Assembly (NCBI RefSeq): GCF_002814095.1
Contig: NZ_CP021913.1
Span: 1,488,001 to 1,552,000, forward strand
Length of the DNA stretch: 64,000 nt
Origin: Sagittula sp. P11
Lineage (GTDB): Bacteria > Pseudomonadota > Alphaproteobacteria > Rhodobacterales > Rhodobacteraceae
Direction: 5' to 3'
The notes beneath the pieces are model-generated. The model saw nothing but the letters and a program-made list of their open reading frames with translations, ran no database searches and had not been told where the DNA came from. The position numbers and the translations under genes are program-made. Shown here in pieces: positions 20,267 to 27,562 of the stretch; position 1 is the stretch's first letter, and each line of letters opens with the position of its first letter.

Positions 20267-21370
20267 ATGCCTGTATTCGGGATCGATAATCACCAGAACC
20301 ATCAGAACCACCAAAATCATCAGAATCACCAAAACCATCAAAACCACCAGAATCACCAAAACCACCAGGCGACGGAAAACCACCAGTCGGGCCCTGACAG
20401 CGGGTTCACCGGGGCGGCCCTCGGCATGGCGCGCGATGGCACGGTGGGGTTCTGGGACGGTTCGCCCGACCGCGAACCGCACCCCAACGGCCGCGACAGC
20501 TGGGCCGCGCTGAAGGCCATGGAGACCGGGCCGCGCCGGGCGGTCCTCGACCAGGCGCTGACGGGCATGTTCGGCGTCTCCCTCGACACCTCCACCGACA
20601 CCAACGACGAGGGGCGCGTGACCCTGGGCGGCGAAACCATCGTCACGCTGAAGAAACCCACCAACGCCTTCCTCGCCGAGCACCAGCTTGGCTTCCTGCG
20701 CACCTACGCCGACCTGCGCGGCGACCGGCTGTCGGAAATCGTCATGCAGACCGGCGACATCCAGAGCTTCTTTGCCCTCGTCGGCTACATGGCGCCGGAC
20801 GCCACAAAGTGGACGCTGGCCCTGAACCAGGCGATCTACCGTCTGTGCACGATGATCGAGCAGCCGCTGAAGCATGCCTTCGACGTGGCCCGCCCGATCG
20901 CCATGACCGCCAAGGTACAGCCGATCATCCAGACGCCGGGTCACGGGTCGTGGCCCTCGGGCCATGCCACCGAAAGCTTCGCCTCGGCAACGCTGCTGAC
21001 GCGGCTGTTCTACAACAGGGCCTTCGATCCGGTGCAGCAGATCGCGGACGGCAACGAACTTTACCGCCATGCCGAACGCATCGCGATGAACCGCACCGTG
21101 GCGGGTGTGCACTTCCCCACCGACAGCATGGCCGGCGCCGTCCTTGGCGTGACCCTGGCCGAAGCGCTGGTCCGGCTTCTCGACGGCGAGACCGAGGTCA
21201 AGGCGCGCACCTTCCACGGCGATGCCTATGCCGGCGACTTCACCCTGAAGGCGCTGACCGACGCGCTGGCCGGCAACACGATCATCGAGACGACATCCGT
21301 CACCTTGACCGCGGACATCATCCCGGCGTGGCTGCGCCGCATGTGGGCCGACGCCAAAGAGGAATGGTAA
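20267..21370 (+). CDS. PAP2/vanadium haloperoxidase-family protein with Asn-His-Gln repeats
   Basis: A 367-residue protein with no signal peptide. All ligand motifs of vanadium haloperoxidases and class A acid phosphatases are present: K202-x6-R209-P210, P230-S-G-H233, and R276-x5-H282-x3-D286. It could be a haloperoxidase binding vanadate or a phosphatase binding phosphate. Residues 8-34 are nine uninterrupted NHQ tripeptides, a histidine-rich tail with possible metal affinity. ATG 20267 is chosen for its GGGGAG 10 bases upstream over a TTG at 20249. It is divergent from the SARP-like regulator and upstream of the convergent subtilase. Substrate unknown. Confidence 0.85.
   Translation: MPVFGIDNHQNHQNHQNHQNHQNHQNHQNHQNHQATENHQSGPDSGFTGAALGMARDGTVGFWDGSPDREPHPNGRDSWAALKAMETGPRRAVLDQALTGMFGVSLDTSTDTNDEGRVTLGGETIVTLKKPTNAFLAEHQLGFLRTYADLRGDRLSEIVMQTGDIQSFFALVGYMAPDATKWTLALNQAIYRLCTMIEQPLKHAFDVARPIAMTAKVQPIIQTPGHGSWPSGHATESFASATLLTRLFYNRAFDPVQQIADGNELYRHAERIAMNRTVAGVHFPTDSMAGAVLGVTLAEALVRLLDGETEVKARTFHGDAYAGDFTLKALTDALAGNTIIETTSVTLTADIIPAWLRRMWADAKEEW
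20288..20368 (+). repeat. nine 9-bp tandem repeats encoding Asn-His-Gln
   Basis: Nine in-frame units of consensus AAYCAYCAR encode (NHQ)9. The units vary at synonymous third positions (AAT/AAC, CAT/CAC, CAG/CAA), so the protein sequence is uniform while the DNA is not. That suggests maintenance at protein level rather than recent slippage. Confidence 0.95.
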
Positions 21371-21466
21371 GGGTTTAACCAGTACCCGGCGCACGCCGGA
21401 CGTTGTCGGTGGGCCGGGGTGCTGCAAGGCGCCCCGGTGTTTCTTTGTGCGCCAGTCCGCTTTTCG

Positions 21467-23542
21467 TCAGACCGGCAGATCGGCGCCAGGCCCGCTGCCC
21501 TGCGCCACGACGATATAGGCCCCGAGCCGCGACCTGCGGCCCTCATCGACCTCGAACAGATCGAGGGCCGCCGGGTCCAGGTCGTCGGTCTGGGTGGTTG
21601 CCGGGTTCTGCGCGTTGGCCGCAATCAGCCCGGCCGAAAGCCCCAGCGCCCGCGTCAGGCGACCGGCAGCGGCGCTTGTGCCCCCCAGCCGCCGGGCGGA
21701 GCCGGACAACGTGCCGCACCCCCGTGTGCCGCCGGAGAAGGCGCCATGATCCACGAGCGTTGAAACCGTTGGGGTCGCCACCGTCCACTCCGACCCTTGA
21801 GCACTGTAGAACGCCGGGGCGAAGTTCGCATGGGTCGGCACCGGGTGACGCGGTGTCCAGACCGCCGCACCGCAGGAGAACACCTGACGCGCCGCGGTGG
21901 TGACCAGCGCATTGTGACAGCCGGACGGCGTCACCGGGCAGTCGTCCTGCGGCTGGGTGTAGGAGGCCGCCGTTTTGCTCCATCCGTAAGCGCCGGTGTG
22001 ATCGAAATAGGCCTGCCGCCCGCGCATGAGGCTGCCGCCAAGGGCGTCGTCGCGCTGGATCTGGCAGAGCACGCAGACCTCCGCGTCGCCATCCTGGCGC
22101 ACGTCGATGGTCCATGCGCCGGGCTGGGCCACCTCCTCGCGGGGTTTGCGCCGCTTGGTGGGGGCAAGGGCCAGCGTGTAATGCGCCGCCTCCACCCCGT
22201 CCGCTCCGGCGGGGCGCTCCGGCACGTGATACAGCCGCGCGACGGACGTGCCCTTGTCCTCCAGCGACACGATCTCTCCGGGCTGCAGCTTGAGGTAACC
22301 GGTGGTGGTCCCGTCCGGCGCGGTCACCGACAAGGCGAGATCGCCGGTCACTCCGCCGCGCGGATGGAATTCAACGAAGCTCGCGGTCATGTCGTCGGGC
22401 TGGACGCGGACCACGGCCTGCGCCTCCGCGCCCTGCTGAAGGTCGAAGGCGCACAGCAGGCCGTCTCGATAGCTGTTGCCGAAGGACCAGACGATGCGCA
22501 CGGGCTGGCCTGTCACCTCTTCCCAGACGCGCGCTTCACGCGCCAGTTGCCGTTCGACGAAGCGGGTGCCGTTCTTCGGCCCCGCGGTGATGCCCAAGGA
22601 CAGGTTGACGATGACCGGCGCTGCGGCGTCGATCTCTGCCGCGCGGCGCAGGATCCACCGCAGCCCCTGCACCATGTAGCTTTCGAACCACATGCCAGAG
22701 GTGTCGTCGATGGTCTCGGACGGCAGTTGCACCGCGATCAGCGGCCAGTCCCGGACGGGATCGTGCTCATCCAGCGGATCGGCCCCGGCGGCGAGGTCCA
22801 GCACATGCGTCCCGTGACTGGTCTGCGCCCCGAGCGCCGGACGCGTCCGCACCCCACCCAGCGCCCTGTTGAGCCGGGCATAGGTCGCGTCCTCCGGCAA
22901 GGGCAGCAGGGCGTCGATGTCCGCCGCGTTCAGCACCTGTCCCGACAGGACCCCACCCTCCGTGCTGCGGCTTTCCAGCGCCTGCAGCCAGACCGCGTGA
23001 AAGCGGGTGCGGGCGGTGCCGTCCGGCACGAACTTGCGGAACCGGGCGTTCAGGAACCCGACGCCGTCGTCGATGATCGCCACGATCGGGGTGCCCGGGG
23101 GGATGGCCTCTGCAGCTGGCGCGGGCCCGGGCGCGGACGCCACCGCTGCGGGCGCCTCCTCCAGCCGTACCGGGACGCCGGTGTCCAGCACATCGAACAA
23201 TGAAGCGTGTTCGCTGTCGGGCGTGCCGACCTTGCGGTACAGCGCGTATTCGTCCGGCAGGGCCGCGTGAGTCGCGGGGTCGTCGATGCGGGTCTGCAGG
23301 GCCTGCGTCTCGTGCGGGTCCATCAGCAGGACCGTGCTGGCCGCCAGAGCGTCGACCAGCGCCTGGCGCACGGCCAGCGCATCGGTCCCGGTTTTCAGCG
23401 CGACGAAGATCGGTTCGTACTCCGCTCCGCTGTCCGGACGCTCCGGCGGCAGGGCGTCCAGACGCTTGCCCAGCAGGCGCGACCAGTCGAGATAAGCGTC
23501 GCGAAAGGTGTGCGGCCGCGGTGCGCTCCAGGTAAAACCCAT
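21467..23542 (-). CDS. subtilisin-like serine protease (S8 family)
   Basis: A 691-residue protein with the S8 catalytic triad in order: Asp in IIDDGVGFLN, His in SHGTHVLDLAAG, Ser in LGGTSAAAG near the C terminus. Between His and Ser is a long insertion with the oxyanion Asn region (SFGNSYRDG). There is no signal peptide, and the first 140 residues are not a recognisable I9 propeptide. It is therefore probably cytoplasmic or exported by a non-classical route. ATG 23542 is chosen because a GGGGGGA block lies just upstream; the frame opens 21 codons earlier. It lies between two haloperoxidase-fold genes and diverges from the bromoperoxidase-like one. Target unknown. Confidence 0.88.
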   Translation of the reverse strand: MGFTWSAPRPHTFRDAYLDWSRLLGKRLDALPPERPDSGAEYEPIFVALKTGTDALAVRQALVDALAASTVLLMDPHETQALQTRIDDPATHAALPDEYALYRKVGTPDSEHASLFDVLDTGVPVRLEEAPAAVASAPGPAPAAEAIPPGTPIVAIIDDGVGFLNARFRKFVPDGTARTRFHAVWLQALESRSTEGGVLSGQVLNAADIDALLPLPEDATYARLNRALGGVRTRPALGAQTSHGTHVLDLAAGADPLDEHDPVRDWPLIAVQLPSETIDDTSGMWFESYMVQGLRWILRRAAEIDAAAPVIVNLSLGITAGPKNGTRFVERQLAREARVWEEVTGQPVRIVWSFGNSYRDGLLCAFDLQQGAEAQAVVRVQPDDMTASFVEFHPRGGVTGDLALSVTAPDGTTTGYLKLQPGEIVSLEDKGTSVARLYHVPERPAGADGVEAAHYTLALAPTKRRKPREEVAQPGAWTIDVRQDGDAEVCVLCQIQRDDALGGSLMRGRQAYFDHTGAYGWSKTAASYTQPQDDCPVTPSGCHNALVTTAARQVFSCGAAVWTPRHPVPTHANFAPAFYSAQGSEWTVATPTVSTLVDHGAFSGGTRGCGTLSGSARRLGGTSAAAGRLTRALGLSAGLIAANAQNPATTQTDDLDPAALDLFEVDEGRRSRLGAYIVVAQGSGPGADLPV

Positions 23543-23802
23543 CGAAATCCCCCCCTGTGTGCCTTTGCGTAAATCAAAGGCGGTTTCCATGGGCCGGTCA
23601 AGCAAGCCGCTGGAATGCCAAGGTGAATTGCGCAGAATTCACGCCCTCCGATGCGTGAATTACCGCCCCCTGAACCGCAATTAATCACGCATTCACGCGC
23701 AAATTGCGGAGCACTCACGGTACGATCACGCACGCTGCGCATGCTTGGGTCAACGCATCGTCAACAGCGCCTTCAGAGCGCCGGGACCATCCGGGGGAAG
23801 AC

Positions 23803-25308
23803 ATGACACGTACCCAGACGCCAGACCAGACAAGGGCCCGAAAGCGCGCCTCGACGCTGGCCACCACGACACTGAAGGTGATCGACGGCGGAGGTGCCCG
23901 GATCGGCCCCCGCCACCAGGCCATCGTGCCGGAGGCGCCGCGCCTCTGCGTCTCGGAACTGGCCGCCGACATGGCCGAGATCTTTGCCCTCTCGCTCTTG
24001 CGCAAGCGCGGTCTGGCCGACCTGGACGATCCGCACTGCGCGGTCTGGATCGACGGCGCCACGCATTTCACGCTGCACGAACTGCTCTGCGATCTGCGCA
24101 GCCTCGCATGGTTCGACCAGACCCGCAGTCTGCCGGAAATCGCAGGCGACGCCGAGGCCGAGCAGCGGCGCGCCCTGCGCTGGAACGCCGACGGGCAGCT
24201 TACCCTCAGGACGCTGTTCAACTGCGGTGTCGCGCTGCGCGGCACACAGACCCGCGTGTCGCGCTTCTGGAGCGGGGACCACGCCGGGACCGTAACCGAC
24301 CCGGTGCGCCGCCCGCCTGCACCCGATGCGCCGATGTCGGTGTGGCTCGACTGGTGCGGACGGCACAGCGGCGCAACGCTTCAAACGCCGCCTGAACGCG
24401 AAGGCGCCATTGATCCCGGCACGCTCGAGGACATGTCCGGCGGCCTGCACGAGACCCCGGCGGGCCGCCCCTTCTACAACGCCGCGCTCAAGGCGCTGGC
24501 CCATCGCGCCGCGCTCGACGGCGGGCTGGCGCTGTCGGAACCGATGTGGCGCGGCCCCCGCCTGCTGGCGCTCATGGCGGAGGCCGAGACCCGCGCCCGC
24601 CGTGCCGCGCTGGACCTCCTGATGTCCCGCAGCCGCCTGGCCCGGCCTGCCGTGACTGCCGCACGAATGACCGTCTGGCTGGCGCGCGAGGAGCGCGGGA
24701 ATGAACCGACGAACGCGCTCTACCGTGCCGCCGCCGACGAGCTGGCGGAATACGCACCGAACCTGCTGTACTGGGTCAGCCGCGACAATGGCACGCTGCG
24801 CGGCTGCCAGAGGTTCGACACCTCGCTTTTCCTGCCGCTGGCCGAACCGGAGCGGCAGGCGGTGCCACCCTCCGACTGCGCCAGCCATGTCGTCGTGGCC
24901 GGTGCCATGGCGACCCTGTTGAAGGCGGTGTTCGACACGTCGCGGCGCGCGCAGATCCAGATGGTCGGCACCACGGGACCGGCGCAGGCGCTGGGGGAAG
25001 AGGCGGACCGCATGGCCTCCAACATCGCGCTGGCCCGCATCGTGTCAGGCGGCTGGCATCCTGCCGAGAACATCCAGCAACTGCGGCTCGGTCAGGCCAT
25101 CGCGCTGCAGGTGCTGCGCGAGACGCTGGAGACCGACAACCGCAGCGCCACGCTCGACCTTACCGATTTCGACGACCGCCCGCTGCGGATCGAGGCGCAC
25201 CCCCGGCACTTCGGGCGGGGCTTTGCGCAGTTGCGGGCCAATGGCGCAGCGGTGCCCTGGCCACAGGAGGCCGCGCCGCCCGCCGCGCACCTGACCGCCG
25301 TCGTCTAG
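23803..25308 (+). CDS. vanadium bromoperoxidase-like protein with altered active site
   Basis: A 501-residue protein with no signal peptide. From memory of red-algal vanadium bromoperoxidases, several blocks correspond in order: SELAADMAEIFALSLLRKRG, LRSLAWFD, LTLRTLF, then SHVVVAGAMATLLKA (algal SGHAVVAGA...ILKA), and RMASNIALARI before the last ligand block. Catalytic positions differ. PSxxSGH is changed to PSDCASH with His362 kept. The final R-x5-H vanadate ligand reads R412-IVSGG-W418-H419, so Trp sits in the His column or His is shifted by one. RLRP has become RLARP (R281) and the preceding Lys is lost. It may be non-catalytic or use another substrate. GGGGGA precedes the ATG. Confidence 0.62.
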   Translation: MTRTQTPDQTRARKRASTLATTTLKVIDGGGARIGPRHQAIVPEAPRLCVSELAADMAEIFALSLLRKRGLADLDDPHCAVWIDGATHFTLHELLCDLRSLAWFDQTRSLPEIAGDAEAEQRRALRWNADGQLTLRTLFNCGVALRGTQTRVSRFWSGDHAGTVTDPVRRPPAPDAPMSVWLDWCGRHSGATLQTPPEREGAIDPGTLEDMSGGLHETPAGRPFYNAALKALAHRAALDGGLALSEPMWRGPRLLALMAEAETRARRAALDLLMSRSRLARPAVTAARMTVWLAREERGNEPTNALYRAAADELAEYAPNLLYWVSRDNGTLRGCQRFDTSLFLPLAEPERQAVPPSDCASHVVVAGAMATLLKAVFDTSRRAQIQMVGTTGPAQALGEEADRMASNIALARIVSGGWHPAENIQQLRLGQAIALQVLRETLETDNRSATLDLTDFDDRPLRIEAHPRHFGRGFAQLRANGAAVPWPQEAAPPAAHLTAVV

Positions 25309-26006
25309 CGCGCCGCCAGGTCGCGTTGCGCGGGCACGGTGCCCGAGATCTCGAGGATCAGCTTGCGCTTCACGGCCTCGGCAAAGCTGTCGCGGCTCTC
25401 TGCGGTCACCACGAAGGCACCCGGACCGCCGATGATCCGCTCTTCATAAAGCGCCTCAAGCCCGCCCTGTGCGCGCCCGGGATCGTCCGGCCGCAGGATC
25501 GGCAGGGCGTTGATCGTCACGCCCGCCGCCAGCACGGTATCGCGGGCCTCCTCGATGGAGGGCCCCGACCAGTTGTTCGCGCTGTCGCCCGAGAAATCGA
25601 TCACCCGGCGCCAGCCTTCATGCGCGTTGGTGTCCATCAGACGCAGCGCATCCAGCAGCGCAGCCCCGATGGCGTTGCGGCCGTAAGCCTGGCGCGGCTT
25701 GCCGGTCAGCTCGTCCGCAAAGGCCTGCGCCGTCTCCGGCCCGTCGATCAGCATCCAGTCGGCCACGACGGCGGTATTCGCCGCCCATTCGACATAGGTG
25801 ACCGCGATGCTGCCGTAGGCGGTGCCGCCGATGGCCGCCAGGACTTCCGGGTCGGTGATGGCCTGCGCGTAGCCCTGCCGCTGAAAGGCGATCTCGCGGG
25901 AATCGATGCTGCCGGAGGCATCCGCCAGCAACACCAGTTCGAGGTCGGTATCCTGCGCCTGCGCCACGCTGGCGCTGAGCAGAAAGGCCAAAACACGTGC
26001 CAGCAT
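25305..26006 (-). CDS. DUF1194 von Willebrand factor A-like exported protein
   Basis: A 233-residue exported protein with signal peptide MLARVLAFLLSASVAQAQ. The rest is a vWA-like fold of the DUF1194 family. The MIDAS-type metal-binding motif reads LADASGSID, and a second conserved block is RRVIDFSGDSANN. Such proteins are presumed to bind other proteins through a divalent cation in the periplasm. ATG 26006 is chosen over an upstream frame opening because a GGGGGAC block precedes it and the signal peptide begins there. Its 3' end overlaps the bromoperoxidase-like gene by four bases, convergently. Confidence 0.88.
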   Translation of the reverse strand: MLARVLAFLLSASVAQAQDTDLELVLLADASGSIDSREIAFQRQGYAQAITDPEVLAAIGGTAYGSIAVTYVEWAANTAVVADWMLIDGPETAQAFADELTGKPRQAYGRNAIGAALLDALRLMDTNAHEGWRRVIDFSGDSANNWSGPSIEEARDTVLAAGVTINALPILRPDDPGRAQGGLEALYEERIIGGPGAFVVTAESRDSFAEAVKRKLILEISGTVPAQRDLAAR

Positions 26007-26134
26007 CCGAAGTCCCCCACTTGTGATCGGGAAAAGGCTAGCACGGCGGCCGCGCACCTCCAGCCTTGATGCGTGTCAAGGCACGCAGAGGTGATCCGCG
26101 CCATCGTAGCCAGAGGGAGACCAAGGAGACCGCC

Positions 26135-26533
26135 ATGACCCGCCTCGCCATTCTGCTCTGCAGCCTCGCGCTGCCCGCTTTCGCACAGGATGCGGAGGTC
26201 GGGCGCGACCTCTTCACCCGACACTGCGCCACTTGCCACGGCCTCGAAGGACGGGGCGACGGGCCGATGGCGGGCGTGATGATGATCAAGCCGGTCAACC
26301 TGACCGAACTCGCCGCGCAGAACGGCGGGACCTTTCCGATGGAGAGGGTGGTCAAGCGGATCGACGGGCGCGATCCGCTGGTCAGCCACGGCTCGCCCAT
26401 GCCGGTCTACGGCGACTTTTTCGAAGGGGTTTTCGACGTGCCGATCAAGACCCCGGCCGGACAGCCCGTTCTGACCTCGCGCCCGGTCGTGGACCTCGTG
26501 GCCTTCATCACGCAAATTCAGCGGCAGGAATGA
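26135..26533 (+). CDS. small periplasmic c-type cytochrome
   Basis: A 132-residue exported protein with signal peptide MTRLAILLCSLALPAFAQ. One haem c site, CATCH, lies near residue 31, and a probable axial Met lies in GSPMPVYG. This is a monohaem class I cytochrome c, so it would carry electrons in the periplasm. AAGGAG lies seven bases upstream of the ATG. It is divergent from the DUF1194 gene and convergent with the HExxH lipoprotein, with one base between the stop codons. The redox partner cannot be inferred from the neighbours. Confidence 0.92.
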   Translation: MTRLAILLCSLALPAFAQDAEVGRDLFTRHCATCHGLEGRGDGPMAGVMMIKPVNLTELAAQNGGTFPMERVVKRIDGRDPLVSHGSPMPVYGDFFEGVFDVPIKTPAGQPVLTSRPVVDLVAFITQIQRQE

Positions 26534-26534
26534 G

Positions 26535-27218
26535 TCAGCGGCAGATGCCCTCGGTCTCCACGTCCTTCCACGGCACCCGCACACGCGGTGTCGTGATGAC
26601 ATGGTCCAGCCGGTCGATGGGCATCTCGGCGGCGATCAGGCTGCGCAGGCGGGCGGTGCGCGGCGCCTCCGGGTCCAGGAGACGGCAGCAGACGTATTCC
26701 TCCACGATGCTGCCCTGCTGTTCAAAGCCGTAGTCGAGAAAGCGCGTCGTGTTGTCCGGATCGAAGAGATAGGGGTCCTTCGATGCGACGTGCTCGTTCA
26801 GGGCCTTGAGCGGCGTGTAGCCGGTGCGCTTCCGGTTCTGCCATTGCCAGACATGGGTCGCCTCGTGGGCGAACAGCATGGCGTCCAGCAGGTCGACCTC
26901 CTCCGGCCAGCCCTCCAGAAAATCGGGGCGGTAGATGTCGTCGCGGATCATCACCTTGTTGAAGAGCACCGTGGCCGCGGGCGCGACGGTGACCTCGGTG
27001 GTTTCCGACAGCGGCGGCCAGATGCGTTCCTGGCACGTCGTGCGCGGGCGGACCGGGATCCGGTAGGTCATCGCACCTGCGAAATGGCCATCGACCAGCC
27101 GGATCTTCGAGGTGTCGAGGTCCGGGCCGTGGATGGCAGCCAGGTACTCGGCCTCCGACGGGGTCAGGGGCCGGCCACAGGCCGCGAGGAGAAGAAGAAA
27201 CAGCAGGGCAAGGCGCAT
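26535..27218 (-). CDS. HExxH-containing lipoprotein
   Basis: A 227-residue lipoprotein with a short hydrophobic signal and lipobox LAAC (Cys at residue 14). The segment MLFAHEATHVWQWQ contains HEATH, a zinc-metallopeptidase signature, and EEYVCCRL downstream could supply a further Glu ligand. The pattern resembles DUF4157-like or putative peptidase lipoproteins, but no family can be named with confidence. There is no good Shine-Dalgarno sequence before the chosen ATG, which is selected for the signal peptide. An alternative start lies 12 codons upstream. Confidence 0.68.
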   Translation of the reverse strand: MRLALLFLLLLAACGRPLTPSEAEYLAAIHGPDLDTSKIRLVDGHFAGAMTYRIPVRPRTTCQERIWPPLSETTEVTVAPAATVLFNKVMIRDDIYRPDFLEGWPEEVDLLDAMLFAHEATHVWQWQNRKRTGYTPLKALNEHVASKDPYLFDPDNTTRFLDYGFEQQGSIVEEYVCCRLLDPEAPRTARLRSLIAAEMPIDRLDHVITTPRVRVPWKDVETEGICR

Positions 27219-27562
27219 GGCCGGAGGATGGCGCGACGACGGGCGGATTGGCAAGCGGTGTCGGAGCGGCCACGCAAAAAAGAGCCAACCGTCTGGCGCC
27301 CGCGAATCCCATTCGATCCATCGACCCTTTCCAATTGGCCGCGCACTGGAAAACAGGGCAATTCACACGGTCCCGGTGTGGGGACGAATTGCCCGCAATC
27401 TGTGATTGTCAATCCGTGACGCAATCATCGCATAAGGCCCAATTACCGCATTCATAGACAAGTTCAAAACTTGCGCGAATTGACCGAAATCGGGCAGAAC
27501 TTTGTGCAATTTATGTCTCAGTGCCCCGTTTTTCCGTGGGCCGTTTTGAGGAAATTTTTCTC
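27219..27562. other. AT-richer intergenic region upstream of the giant RTX gene
   Basis: This 344-bp stretch has no credible gene. It is notably more AT-rich than its surroundings and carries many AATTG/CAATT words (for example near 27359, 27385, 27441 and 27479). Similar words occur in the divergent region between the subtilase and the bromoperoxidase-like gene. It presumably holds the promoter of the RTX gene. Confidence 0.55.

Noticed and set aside
20177-21427. A 416-codon minus-strand frame with a hydrophobic ILVVLVVLM stretch
   Set aside because: The hydrophobic stretch is the antisense of the NHQ repeats; the frame is a shadow of the haloperoxidase-family gene.
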